Assembly (NCBI RefSeq): GCF_014199625.1
Contig: NZ_JACHNY010000005.1
Coordinates: 188,066-252,065 of the forward strand
Direction: 5' to 3'
DNA: 64,000 nucleotides
From: Sphingomonas abaci
GTDB lineage: Bacteria > Pseudomonadota > Alphaproteobacteria > Sphingomonadales > Sphingomonadaceae
Shown here: positions 25,634-34,479 of the stretch, piece after piece
How positions within the stretch are numbered: position 1 is the first letter of the stretch
Layout: each line of letters starts with the position of its first letter
Program-made: the position numbers and the translations under genes
The notes under the pieces: model-generated
What the model saw: only the letters and a program-made list of their open reading frames with translations
Database searches by the model: none
What the model was told of the DNA's origin: nothing

Positions 25634-26875
25634 CTAGCGGGCCAGCGTCGCCTCGCCGACCATCGGCGCGGCCGGCGGCGCGGCGGCATCCTGGGCCGCC
25701 GCGATCCGACCCGGCCGCACCGTCACCTTGGCGCCCGGCATCGCCATCTGCGTGCCGCTGACGACGACGCGGTCGCCGGCCGCCAGCCCGCTGCGCACGA
25801 TGCGCAGCCCGTCCACGACCGGACCCAGCACCACCGGCTTGGCCGCGACGGTGCCGTCGCGAGCCACGGTCAGCACCGTCCTGCGCGCCTGGTCGGTCTG
25901 GATTGCGGCATCGGGGACCAGCAGGGCGCGCACCGACGCGCCGCTGGCCAGGCGCATGTTGCCGAACATGCCCGGGGTCAGGAACAGGTCGGGATTGGAC
26001 AGCACCGCCCGACCCCGCACCGTGCCGGAGCGCGGGTCGAGGCCGTTGTCGGTGAAATCCAGCCGACCGGACCGGGTATAGCGAGTCTCGTCCTGCAGGC
26101 GGACCTCGACCGTCGACCCTTCCGCGGCGGCGCGCTTGGACTTGAGGAACAGTCCCTCCGAGGCATCGAAGGCGAAGTAGATCGGGTCCAGCGCGTTGAT
26201 CGTCGTCAGCAGCGTGCCGCTGGTGTCCCCCGCCGTCACCAGATTGCCGGCATCGATCCGGCGATCCGAGATGCGGCCGGCGATCGGCGCGCGGACCTGG
26301 GTGAACTCGACATCCAGCGCGCGCGCGCCGACCCGCGCCTGCGCCGCGACCAGCGCGGCCTGGGCGGCGCGGACGCGGGCGGCGAGCTGGTCGAGATCGC
26401 TCTTCGACACCGCGTCGTCGGCGACCAGCCGATTGGCGCGGTCCAGATTGGCGCGCGCCAGCGCCAGGTCGCTCGCCGCGCCCGCGACGCTCGCCCGCGC
26501 CTCGGCCAGGCTCGCCGCGAACGGCCGCGGGTCGATCGTGAACAGCAACTGCCCCTTGCGGACGATCGCGCCGTCGGTGAAGTGCACGGCGGTGATCGCC
26601 CCCGACACGCGCGGGCGGACCTCGACCGACTTGGAAGCTTCGAAGCGGCCGACATAATCGTCCCATTCGGTCACCTGCCGGACCAGCGGCTGCGCAACCT
26701 CGACGGCGGGCGGCGGCATCGCCGCCACGGCGGGCCCATCGCGATGGAACGCCGCCCAGGCGCTGCCCAGGGCGACGACCGGCAGGGCGATCCAGCCCAC
26801 GCGCCGCCACTGGCGTCGGCGCGGCTCGGATCGCGCGTCGCCGGCGGGCGCGTCGATCGTGGCGATCATGTTCAT
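25634..26875 (-). CDS. RND efflux periplasmic adaptor (MFP) subunit
   Basis: A 413-residue membrane-fusion protein. An N-terminal membrane anchor (VGWIALPVVALGSAWAAF), lipoyl half-motifs (VEVRPRVSGAITAVHFTDGA and FTQVRAPIAGRI), a helical hairpin and beta-barrel domains are in the usual order. Unlike many MexA-type adaptors it has no lipobox. The start ATG 26875 overlaps the stop of a 30-codon upstream reading frame (ATGA), indicating translational coupling; ATG 26869 is an alternative. Confidence 0.92.
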   Translation of the reverse strand: MNMIATIDAPAGDARSEPRRRQWRRVGWIALPVVALGSAWAAFHRDGPAVAAMPPPAVEVAQPLVRQVTEWDDYVGRFEASKSVEVRPRVSGAITAVHFTDGAIVRKGQLLFTIDPRPFAASLAEARASVAGAASDLALARANLDRANRLVADDAVSKSDLDQLAARVRAAQAALVAAQARVGARALDVEFTQVRAPIAGRISDRRIDAGNLVTAGDTSGTLLTTINALDPIYFAFDASEGLFLKSKRAAAEGSTVEVRLQDETRYTRSGRLDFTDNGLDPRSGTVRGRAVLSNPDLFLTPGMFGNMRLASGASVRALLVPDAAIQTDQARRTVLTVARDGTVAAKPVVLGPVVDGLRIVRSGLAAGDRVVVSGTQMAMPGAKVTVRPGRIAAAQDAAAPPAAPMVGEATLAR

Positions 26876-26964
26876 GCGGCCGCCTCCAACGAGGGGTTGC
26901 CGAGGCGGGGCCGTTCGGCCCGGCTGGCCGAATTGGGATCGGCCGAGAGATCGACATTGGCCAT
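26872..26964 (-). CDS. 30-residue small ORF leading the efflux operon
   Basis: A short frame MANVDLSADPNSASRAERPR and ten further residues, ending in AAA. It has a very strong ribosome-binding site (GGAAGGA, 6 bp before the ATG at 26964). Its TGA overlaps the ATG of the adaptor gene. The peptide is hydrophilic and not a membrane protein. Its role may be only to couple ribosomes onto the adaptor gene, or to act as a leader peptide. No similar peptide is known to me. Confidence 0.5.
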   Translation of the reverse strand: MANVDLSADPNSASRAERPRLGNPSLEAAA

Positions 26965-27227
26965 GAGATGTCCTTCCGTCATGGTCATGGGCGCGCCGTT
27001 TCCGCCCGTGACAGGGCGGCCGCCACGCCCCGTGCTCCGGGTCGTGACGCTGGCGCGCAGATGTGGACCGTCATCGCCGTGACGCAGCGCGTCCGACGGA
27101 TCGGGTCGATGGGCGAATGAGATACGCTTGCCGGGGCCGCCGATTACGGGGCGAGCACCGCCGGAAGTACAGGATGGAGCATAGCGGCGTCCTTGCGAGC
27201 CGAGACGCCTTGGGTAGCGCCCTCTTC

Positions 27228-27289
27228 TATACTGACTGGTATATTAACGGCGGACCGTCACGTCAACGGCTTTCATACCGACCGGTAGA
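27228..27289. promoter_or_regulatory. Two palindromic operator-like sites upstream of the efflux operon
   Basis: TATACTGACTGGTATA (27228-27243) and CATACCGACCGGTAGA (27274-27289) are near-identical 16-bp dyads, 46 bp apart. The pattern ATAC-Y-GAC-Y-GGTA resembles operators of TetR-family repressors of efflux pumps. They lie between the efflux operon and the end of the thiamine operon, in an AT-rich patch suited to a promoter. No repressor gene is adjacent. Confidence 0.5.
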
Positions 27290-27306
27290 GATTTTTCGAA
27301 CGGCGA

Positions 27307-27855
27307 TCACACCTTGCGCCAGTCGCGATAGCCGATCACCGCCAGGCCGATCATCACCGCATAAAGCCCGGCGGTGAGCACCAGGCCCTTGGCGACGAAC
27401 ATCCCCACATAGACGATGTCGACCGCGATCCAGAGCAGCCAGCTTTCGCGGTGACGCCGGGCCGTCCAATATTGCGCGACGAGGCTGAAGCTGCTGAGCG
27501 TCGCGTCCGTCCACGGCAGAGCCGCATCGGTATGGCGGCTGGTGAACCACCCGATCGCGGCCGCGCTCAGCGCGCCGACCGCCAGCCCCGCCAAAGCCCC
27601 TAACGCCGACAGCGGCACGACGGCCACGTGACCCGTGCCGCGTCGGCCACGGCTCCAGACGATCCAGCCATACAGGATGCCGACCCCGAACAGCGCCTGC
27701 AGCACCATGTCCGCATAAAGGCGCACGTCGAGGAACAGCTTGAAATACAAGGCACAGGCAACAAGGTTCAGCGGCCAGCACAACAGGTTGCGCCGCGCGG
27801 TCAGCCCGATCGCCAGGAAACTGGTCGCGACCGCCGCGATCTCCAAAGGCGACAT
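27307..27855 (-). CDS. pnuT: PnuC-family vitamin transporter, probably thiamine (PnuT-like)
   Basis: A 182-residue membrane protein with the PnuC pattern of short hydrophobic segments: RRNLLCWPLNLVACALYF, the YGWIVWSRGR motif, and ESWLLWIAVDIVYVGMFVAK. PnuC proteins carry nicotinamide riboside; relatives in TPP-riboswitch operons carry thiamine (PnuT). The start overlaps the stop of the upstream phosphotransferase (TGATG). Assignment to thiamine rests on the riboswitch and the TonB receptor at the operon head. The two families cannot be separated by eye. Confidence 0.82.
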   Translation of the reverse strand: MSPLEIAAVATSFLAIGLTARRNLLCWPLNLVACALYFKLFLDVRLYADMVLQALFGVGILYGWIVWSRGRRGTGHVAVVPLSALGALAGLAVGALSAAAIGWFTSRHTDAALPWTDATLSSFSLVAQYWTARRHRESWLLWIAVDIVYVGMFVAKGLVLTAGLYAVMIGLAVIGYRDWRKV

Positions 27856-29006
27856 CAGCCGCGCCGTCCCGCCGCGCAATGCTCGAGAAAGGTCTGTCCG
27901 CTCGGCGACAGGAACCATTCGGCATGTCCGAAGAGATAGGTTTCCCAGGCCAGCGCCGCCGCAGCGCGATCCCCGACCACGCCGGCGAAATAATCGATTT
28001 CGGAAAGCGCGAATTCGACATGGACCAGCGGCAGCAGGCGGACGGCCGTGGCGACGAGGGCGCGATCCGCAGGCGCGACCGATTCATAGCCCGCGACCAG
28101 CGCCTGCGCCGCCACCGGGTCGCCGATGGCCTCGTCCCGTCCCTGCCCCAGCTCCAGCCAGGCGATGGCGCTCCGCTCGATCGCGGTCGCCAGGTCGTGC
28201 GCCGCGCAGCTCCGGTCGGACAGGCCGAAATCAAGCACGGTCTGGACGCCGCCGTCCGCCGACCATAGCAGGTTGGAGGGATGCCAATCGTTGTGGGTCC
28301 ATAGCCGCGCCTGGCGCGCGACGATCGGGGCCAGCCCCTGGCCCAGCGTTGCGAACAGCGACGCCAGCCGGCGCCGCCACGGCCGCCCCGCCAGCCACGC
28401 GGCCAGGGCCGGGCGGGCTGCGACATAGGCGTCGAGCGCCGCCATGGGATCCGCAGCGGCCAGGACCGTGAGGCTGGCGACCAGGGGCTGGACGCGACGC
28501 GGCGGCGCGTCGAAGCCCTGCGCCGCGCGGTGCAGCCGCGCCAGCGCGCGCCCGGCCGCATGGGCATGATCCAGGGTCAGGAACGGCGTCCAGGAGGGCC
28601 TGTCACGATACAGGTCGTCGCCGCTCGCCTGCCGCTGAAGCTCATAGGTCCATGGCCCGATCGCAACCGCGCTCGTTCCGTCCGCCGTGCGGAGCAGCGC
28701 GGGCACTGGCGCGCCCGCCGCGGCGAGATGCGCGACGAAGCGATGTTCCTCCGCCACGCCCGCGACATCGCGGACGCGGCGGTCGTGCCGCTTCAGCAGC
28801 AAGCCGCCACCGCGCGTCTCTATCAGCGTCGCGGCGGAAAAGGGCCGTGGCGAATGCCAGAGCAGCGCCCTCATCTCCCCGGCAGCCGGATAGCGGGCGA
28901 GCACCGCCGCCGCCTCACCGGGCGTGATCGCGGGCCAGGTCGGCACTGCCATGGCGGTACCCATGCCATGGACCCGGTGCTCCGCCGCCGGATCGGACGC
29001 GGGCAC
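27855..29006 (-). CDS. APH-family phosphotransferase in the thiamine operon (possible thiamine kinase)
   Basis: A 383-residue protein of the aminoglycoside/choline phosphotransferase fold. The catalytic loop is LWTHNDWHPSNLLW, followed by the metal-binding TVLDFGLSDRS. The N-terminal lobe has GGGLLLKRHDRRVRD. Between a TPP-controlled receptor and a PnuT-like transporter, the likely substrate is thiamine or a related vitamin, trapping it by phosphorylation. The start is uncertain: GTG 29006 directly after the TonB stop, or ATG 28964 or 28952. Confidence 0.8.
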   Translation of the reverse strand: MPASDPAAEHRVHGMGTAMAVPTWPAITPGEAAAVLARYPAAGEMRALLWHSPRPFSAATLIETRGGGLLLKRHDRRVRDVAGVAEEHRFVAHLAAAGAPVPALLRTADGTSAVAIGPWTYELQRQASGDDLYRDRPSWTPFLTLDHAHAAGRALARLHRAAQGFDAPPRRVQPLVASLTVLAAADPMAALDAYVAARPALAAWLAGRPWRRRLASLFATLGQGLAPIVARQARLWTHNDWHPSNLLWSADGGVQTVLDFGLSDRSCAAHDLATAIERSAIAWLELGQGRDEAIGDPVAAQALVAGYESVAPADRALVATAVRLLPLVHVEFALSEIDYFAGVVGDRAAAALAWETYLFGHAEWFLSPSGQTFLEHCAAGRRG

Positions 29007-29008
29007 GA

Positions 29009-31321
29009 TCAGAAGCTGCGCGACACGGTGGCGGTGACCGCCGCGCCGCCGGCGATGTAATAGGCGGGCGCCTGGCCCGGCACGATCGTCCCGCCCCGCC
29101 CCACGGCCTCCCGCGCATTGGCGGTCACCGCCTGCACGCCCGCCAGCACATGCGGGTCGGTGACGTTGATAGCATTCAGACGCAGGTCGGTCCGCTTGCC
29201 CCCGAACCAGTCGGCGAGATGGACGCCGATCGCCAGGTCGACCGTCGCATAGCCCGGGATGCTCTCGTCGTTCAGGAAGGTCGCATATTGGCGACCAACA
29301 TATTTGCCGGCGACGCTGCCGAACAGCCGACCATCGTCGTAGGTGCCGCCGCCGCCGATCTGGAGCGTCGGGCTGGATACCGCATGCTTGCCGCGCGTCG
29401 GCAACGTGTCGTCGCCGACCGGCAGGTCGTCGTCAAGCCGCGCGCGCAGATACTCGCCCGAGACATAGACGCTGACGCCCCTGGCGGGGCGGTAGTCGAT
29501 CTCGGCGTCGATGCCGTAGGAATGCTGGCCGCCGGCATTCAGCGTCGTGTTCACCTGCGCGCCGCCATTGTCGACGACGGTCGCCAGTTGCCGGTTGCGG
29601 AAGTCATAGTGAAAACCGGTGATCGAAGCCGACAGGCTGGGCCCTATATAGCGATAGCCCAGTTCCTGAGACACCGAATATTCGTTCTTCAGCGCGGCGG
29701 TGCCACGGGTCGAAACGACGCCGCCATCATAGCTGTCGTACAGCGTGAACTCGTTGGGCGGGCGGAAATTGGTGGTGATGTTGGCGAAGACCTGCTGGCG
29801 GTCGTCGATCGCATAGCGAAGCGCGGCGCGCGGCAGGACAGTGAAGCTGTCGCGGCGGACGCGGGTCTGTGGTCCCGGCAGATAGTTGCGGCCGTTGCGC
29901 AGCAGACCGACGCCCTTGACGCCGATATCGATGGTCAGGCGCTCTCCAAGCGCGATGCTGTCGGCCAGGAAAGCGCTCTTCGTCACCGTGACGGTGCGCT
30001 GGTTCTCATAGGCGAGGAGGCGACCATCTGCGGTGCGGATCGCCTTGCTGCGATAGCCCCATCGATCGGCCGGGCGCCCCTCGGCATCGACCGCGGTATA
30101 GGTCTGGGTGACGCGGTCCGTGCCATAGTCGAACCACAGCCCCGCCATGATCCGGTGCGCGCCCGCCTGCCAGCGCAGCGTGCCGACCTGGCCGACGCGC
30201 ATCTGATCGCCGGTATAATTGCCCATCACCGTCGCGACGCCGTCGCGCGCGCCGGGCAGCGCGATGGGGTCGGCCAGCTCCTCCACGCCCAGGAAATTGC
30301 CGGTCGTCGAGAGCTGGGTGCCATAGGGCGAATTGCCGTAGCCGAACTGGAGATAGCTGGTGCCGTCGAACGACCACCGATCGCCCAGCACCAGATGCAC
30401 CGGAGCGGAGGCATAGAGGTTGCGGAATGGGGCACGGTACAGCCGCCAGTAGGTGGTGGCCCCTGCCTGATAGCGCGCATCGTAGTTGAACCCGCGCCCC
30501 TGCGCCTGCCACTCGGCCAGGGTCGGGCTGGGATAGCTGGAGGAATTGGCGTCGTTGTACGACAAAGCGAGGCTGGCGCGATTGCCGTTTCCCCATTCGG
30601 CGAGCAGCTTGGCGTCGACATGCTGGCGCGTGTCATAGCCGGCGCCCCGCCAATTGTCGGCGCGGGTGTTGGAATAGGACAGGAAGGCCTTCACCGCGCT
30701 GCCCGCGATGGGTCCCGTATCGGCGCGGACGAAGACGCGGCGCAGGCCGTGCGAGCCGAGCGAGAGATCGGCGGACCCCTGTCGCGTCGACCTGGGGTCA
30801 TCGAGCGTCAGCGCCATCAGGCCACCGGCGCCCACCACCGTGGGCGCGTCAATATCCGTCGATCCCTGCGCGAGCGCGATCTGCCGGACATTGGCCGGAT
30901 CGGCGAATTGCGACGGGTAGGCGTAGAAATAGCCGATATCGTTCTGCGGCGCGCCCTCCAGCAGCACGGCAATCTCGTCCTGCCCGAGACCGCGCAGCGT
31001 CAGGCTCGAACTGGTCGACAGGCCATAGGGATCGCTCGACGCGACATTCGCGCCGGGCAGCAGGCCGACGAGCTGGAAGGCGTTGAGGGTCGGGGCCTGC
31101 TTGCCGATGAAGTCGGCGGAGATCGCACTGACCGCCCTGGGCTCGGTCTGGTCGGGCAGCAGCCCCTCGGGATCGCGGTGGCCGATGACGCGGATGTCGG
31201 CCGGAACGTCGGTCGTCGCCTGTTGCGCCAGGGCGGCGGCGGGCAGCATCAGCCCGGCCACCGAACAGAGCAGGGCTGCGGGGCGGATCGTCACTCGATC
31301 GCGTGCATGGGGTACCGGCAT
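29009..31321 (-). CDS. TonB-dependent outer-membrane receptor, probably thiamine uptake
   Basis: A 770-residue receptor. Signal peptide (AALLCSVAGLMLPAAALA), plug domain (residues about 55-170, with LTLRGLGQDEIAVLLEGAPQ) and 22-strand barrel are in normal order, ending with the aromatic C-terminus TVSRSF. It imports a substrate across the outer membrane with TonB energy. The TPP riboswitch 48 nt upstream and the two downstream genes make thiamine or a thiamine compound the likely ligand. A GTG at 31294 is an alternative start. Confidence 0.9.
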   Translation of the reverse strand: MPVPHARDRVTIRPAALLCSVAGLMLPAAALAQQATTDVPADIRVIGHRDPEGLLPDQTEPRAVSAISADFIGKQAPTLNAFQLVGLLPGANVASSDPYGLSTSSSLTLRGLGQDEIAVLLEGAPQNDIGYFYAYPSQFADPANVRQIALAQGSTDIDAPTVVGAGGLMALTLDDPRSTRQGSADLSLGSHGLRRVFVRADTGPIAGSAVKAFLSYSNTRADNWRGAGYDTRQHVDAKLLAEWGNGNRASLALSYNDANSSSYPSPTLAEWQAQGRGFNYDARYQAGATTYWRLYRAPFRNLYASAPVHLVLGDRWSFDGTSYLQFGYGNSPYGTQLSTTGNFLGVEELADPIALPGARDGVATVMGNYTGDQMRVGQVGTLRWQAGAHRIMAGLWFDYGTDRVTQTYTAVDAEGRPADRWGYRSKAIRTADGRLLAYENQRTVTVTKSAFLADSIALGERLTIDIGVKGVGLLRNGRNYLPGPQTRVRRDSFTVLPRAALRYAIDDRQQVFANITTNFRPPNEFTLYDSYDGGVVSTRGTAALKNEYSVSQELGYRYIGPSLSASITGFHYDFRNRQLATVVDNGGAQVNTTLNAGGQHSYGIDAEIDYRPARGVSVYVSGEYLRARLDDDLPVGDDTLPTRGKHAVSSPTLQIGGGGTYDDGRLFGSVAGKYVGRQYATFLNDESIPGYATVDLAIGVHLADWFGGKRTDLRLNAINVTDPHVLAGVQAVTANAREAVGRGGTIVPGQAPAYYIAGGAAVTATVSRSF

Positions 31322-31368
31322 CGTCTCGCGTCCACTTCACATGGAGGGACGACGGAGGACACCGCCAA

Positions 31369-31463
31369 CCCTCCCTACGCCGGTATCATCCGGATCAGGT
31401 TCGACGGGTCATGGGCTCGCGGCCCAACTCTCAGCCGCGCACCAGCGGCCCCCCGGGGATGGC
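31369..31463 (-). promoter_or_regulatory. TPP riboswitch (THI element)
   Basis: Read on the minus strand, the conserved core elements occur in order: a GC-rich 5' stem, GGCTGAGAGTTGGGC with the pyrimidine-sensing CTGAGA, then GACCCGTCGAACCTGATC, CCGGATGATACCGGCG and the closing TAGGGAGG. These match the thiamine-pyrophosphate riboswitch consensus. It precedes the TonB receptor gene and should turn the operon down when TPP is plentiful. The GGGAGG of the 3' strand lies close to the start codon, consistent with translational control. Confidence 0.93.
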
Positions 31464-31550
31464 GTCCTCTAGCCCGGTTTGCGGCGCAGGTGAACCGTTG
31501 TCGTCATCGGGCGGGCCGGGGTGCGACCTCCGGATCCGTCGGGTGGGGCC

Positions 31551-32696
31551 TCAGCCGCCGCGCTCCTTGACGGACGCCATCCATTCCAGCCGCGCCGTGT
31601 GCATGGCCGGCAGGGTGAAGCGGGTGGCGAGATCCGCGATCGCGCTGCTCAGCTCCTGACGGAGCACGGGATCGGACAGGGCGACCAGTCGCTCGCTCAG
31701 CGCCGTCACGTCGCCCTGCCGGTACAACAGGCGCGGATCGAGACCAAGCGCGCGATAGGGCAACGTGTCAGGACAGACGGGAATGCACCCCCGGCTGATC
31801 GCATCGAAGATCAGGCGCGGCTGTTCGTCGTTGAGATTGGTCAGGAGGACGACGTCATAGCCGTCCAGGAAGCGGAAGAAGGGTTCGGGATAACCGACCG
31901 GGGCCAGCAGATGGAAATTGTCCAGCCCCGCCTCGCGCGCCTGACGTTCCAACCGCTCCTGCTCCGCACCCTTGCCGATGATCGTCAGTCGGTCGAACCG
32001 GTTCGCACCAGCCCGGGCGAAAGCCTGGATGCCGAGATGGAAGCCCTTCATGGGCTCCAGCCGCCCGGCCATGCAGACCCGCAGCGGCTGGTCGCGCTGC
32101 GGCCGCGGCGGGACGATGTCCGCGACCTGGATCCAACTCGCCACGCCGACATGGACCGAGCGCGCCACCGGCTCCACCAGCGCCCGCACTCCCTCGCCGA
32201 CCACGAACACGCCCGCACAGCGCCGCGCGAGCCAATTCTGCGCCAGCCGGACATCGGCATAGCGCAGCAGGCCCTGGATGCGGCGCGGCCACGACCCACC
32301 CCGCGAATTCAGGATGGCGGTGCGAGCACGGTTGCTGGTGATGCCCAGAAACACCGCCGTCCCACGGGCGGCGGCGATCCGCAGCAGCGGCCGGAACCGC
32401 CGCGCCATCCGCAGGCCACCATTGCCGGGCAGCTGGATCGCCGTCGACCAGTCAACCTTCTGCTCAAGCGTTTCGCCACCGGACAGATGGCGTTCGTCGA
32501 CGACCGCGATCGCCGGATCGAGCGGCGCTCCATCCTCGATGGGATCGGTGACGATCGGACACAGCAGCACGATCTCCGCTTGGTCCGCCTGGGCATTGAC
32601 GTCCCGCGCCCAGAGGTCGATCGTCCGCCATCCCCCTTCATGCCGGGTGACCGGGATGGGAGAGCATAAAAGGATGCGGGGCTTGGCGGTGGTCAT
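31551..32696 (-). CDS. Glycosyltransferase, GT4 family
   Basis: A 381-residue GT-B glycosyltransferase. The acceptor-side domain begins RILLCSPIPVTRHEGGWRT. The donor side has RVCMAGRLEPMKGFHLGIQA, LTIIGKGAEQERLERQA and the E-x7-E-like region FDAISRGCIPVCPDT, where one glutamate is replaced by D/S. It transfers a sugar in envelope polysaccharide or glycolipid synthesis. No other polysaccharide genes lie beside it, so its product cannot be named. Confidence 0.82.
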   Translation of the reverse strand: MTTAKPRILLCSPIPVTRHEGGWRTIDLWARDVNAQADQAEIVLLCPIVTDPIEDGAPLDPAIAVVDERHLSGGETLEQKVDWSTAIQLPGNGGLRMARRFRPLLRIAAARGTAVFLGITSNRARTAILNSRGGSWPRRIQGLLRYADVRLAQNWLARRCAGVFVVGEGVRALVEPVARSVHVGVASWIQVADIVPPRPQRDQPLRVCMAGRLEPMKGFHLGIQAFARAGANRFDRLTIIGKGAEQERLERQAREAGLDNFHLLAPVGYPEPFFRFLDGYDVVLLTNLNDEQPRLIFDAISRGCIPVCPDTLPYRALGLDPRLLYRQGDVTALSERLVALSDPVLRQELSSAIADLATRFTLPAMHTARLEWMASVKERGG

Positions 32697-32767
32697 CGTC
32701 GTCGAACGCTCCCTGAAATGCCGGCGATCGTGATCCGGCAGGGCAATTCGCCCATGATGATGGGGGA

Positions 32768-33595
32768 TCAGCCGCGCGCCGCCGCTGCCATCTCCGCATT
32801 GCGGCGCTCGGAGGCGGACAGCGTCGCGGTCAACAGGCGGATTAGCGCGTCGTCCGCATCCAGCACGTCGAGCCCCTTGCGCGTCGAACCGCCTGGACTA
32901 GCGACCCGGTCGGCCAGCGTTGCAGGCGGGACATCGGCCTGCAACGCCATCGCCCCCGCCCCCGCCAGCGTCGCCACCGCGAGCCGCCGCGCCTGCTCGG
33001 GCGGCAGGCCAAGCGCCGTTCCCGCCGCCGCCAGCGCATCGGCGAAGCGGAAGACGAAGCCCGGACCACAGCCGGCCAGCGCCGTCACCGCGTCGAACGA
33101 CCGCTCGTCGGCGATCCATTCGGCCAGCCCGAGCGGCCGGGCCAGCGCTTCGGCCGCCCGGCGCACCTCGAGGGCTTCGCTCGTGCTGAACAGCGCCGTC
33201 ACACCCTGACGAATTGCGACCGGCAGATTGGGCATCGCGCGCACCACCGCGCGCGCCGGGATGCGCCTCGCCAGCACATCGGCCTCCACCCCTGCCAGGA
33301 TCGACACGAGCAATTCGGGCTCCAGTCCGGCGAGCAGCGGCGCGACCGTGTCGAGTTGCTGCGGCTTGACCGCCAGCACCAGAGTCGCGGGCCGCTCGTC
33401 CGGCGGCAATTCCGTCACCGAGCGGACGCCGCCCGGCGCGCCCAGCCCGCTGCGCGTCACCACCGTGACGGACGCCGGGTCGAGCCCGGCGGCCATCCAG
33501 CCGCGCAGCATCGCACCGCCCATATTGCCGCAGCCGATCATCCAGAGCGGCTGCGGGAGCGCCGCCATGTCGGTGACGGACGCGTGGTCGGTCAT
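32768..33595 (-). CDS. proC: Pyrroline-5-carboxylate reductase
   Basis: A 275-residue enzyme for the last step of proline synthesis. The N-terminal NADPH-binding motif is MIGCGNMGGAMLRG. The C-terminal signature runs ALAGCGPGFVFRFADALA to DRVASPGGSTRKGLDVL, with the conserved SPGGST. The ATG at 33595 overlaps the stop of the YbjN gene (ATGA). It is slightly diverged in the middle but all family signatures are present. Confidence 0.93.
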   Translation of the reverse strand: MTDHASVTDMAALPQPLWMIGCGNMGGAMLRGWMAAGLDPASVTVVTRSGLGAPGGVRSVTELPPDERPATLVLAVKPQQLDTVAPLLAGLEPELLVSILAGVEADVLARRIPARAVVRAMPNLPVAIRQGVTALFSTSEALEVRRAAEALARPLGLAEWIADERSFDAVTALAGCGPGFVFRFADALAAAGTALGLPPEQARRLAVATLAGAGAMALQADVPPATLADRVASPGGSTRKGLDVLDADDALIRLLTATLSASERRNAEMAAAARG

Positions 33596-34092
33596 GCCTC
33601 GCCCTGGGTTTCGACCAGCGCCGCCGCCAGCGCCTCGCGCGGGGACTTGCCGCCCCAGAGCACGAACTGGAACACCGGGTAGAAGCGTTCGCACTCCTCG
33701 ATCGCGGATTCCACCAGCAGTTCGGCGGCGGACAGCGACAGGACGCTGTCGTCGCCGCCATCGATCATCGCGGCGTGGCGGAACAGCAGGATGCCGCTCG
33801 ACGACCAGAGTTCGAAATGGCCGATCCACAGCTGTTCGTTGACCAGCCCGATCGCCTCGTAGATCGTCGCGCGGCGATCGTCGGTGACCTTGATGTCGGG
33901 GAAGCACAGGAACTGGAGGACGCTGTCCTCCTCGCGCCACAACGCCCGCAGCTCGTAGCTGGCCCAGCTGCCCTTGACCGTGGCGATGATCTCGTCGTCA
34001 TGCCGCTCATGCTCCCAGCCATGGGCGGCATAATAGGCCTCGAGCATGTCGATGGGCGCGGCGTCGTCGGCCTGGTCGTCGTGGTCGAGCAT
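33592..34092 (-). CDS. YbjN-domain protein
   Basis: A 166-residue protein starting at ATG 34092. The YbjN domain is recognisable in WASYELRALWREEDSVLQF, YEAIGLVNEQLWIGHFELW and the acidic helix SAIEECERFYPVFQFVLWGG. Function is not settled; in alphaproteobacteria it is usually found directly before proC, as here. It is cytoplasmic, with no signal sequence. Confidence 0.88.
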   Translation of the reverse strand: MLDHDDQADDAAPIDMLEAYYAAHGWEHERHDDEIIATVKGSWASYELRALWREEDSVLQFLCFPDIKVTDDRRATIYEAIGLVNEQLWIGHFELWSSSGILLFRHAAMIDGGDDSVLSLSAAELLVESAIEECERFYPVFQFVLWGGKSPREALAAALVETQGEA

Positions 34093-34177
34093 CAGCACCC
34101 TGTCGCACCGATCGCCACGCGACGGAAGAGACCTCCGGTCGCGTCCGCGCCCGGTTTCGACGCGCAAACGAACACGA

Positions 34178-34441
34178 TCATGCGGTCGGCAGCGGATCGG
34201 CCGCCTTGGCCTCAAGCGCGTCGAGTCGGGCGCGCAGCGCATCGGCTTCCTCGCGCGCGGCGATGGCGATCGCCTTCACCGTTTCGAACTCGTCGCGGCT
34301 GACGAAGTCCAGCCCGCCGATCCAGTCGCGGGCGCGGGCGCGGGCGGTCGATTCCGCTTCGCGGCCCATGCCGGCGATAGTGCCGGCTGCGCCGTTCACC
34401 AGCTTGGCGAGATCGTCGAAGATGCGGTTGTCGGATTGCAT
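34178..34441 (-). CDS. ubiK: Ubiquinone biosynthesis accessory factor UbiK
   Basis: An 87-residue coiled-coil protein. It matches the BMFP/UbiK family: MQSDNRIFDDLAKLVNGAAG, an amphipathic middle, and a C-terminal helix EEADALRARLDALEA. UbiK assists the late ubiquinone hydroxylation steps with UbiJ. It lies in the alphaproteobacterial order TspO, UbiK, YbjN, ProC. Confidence 0.88.
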   Translation of the reverse strand: MQSDNRIFDDLAKLVNGAAGTIAGMGREAESTARARARDWIGGLDFVSRDEFETVKAIAIAAREEADALRARLDALEAKAADPLPTA

Positions 34442-34479
34442 GTCGAATTCCAATCGGCGGGATTGCGGGAACGGGGCGA

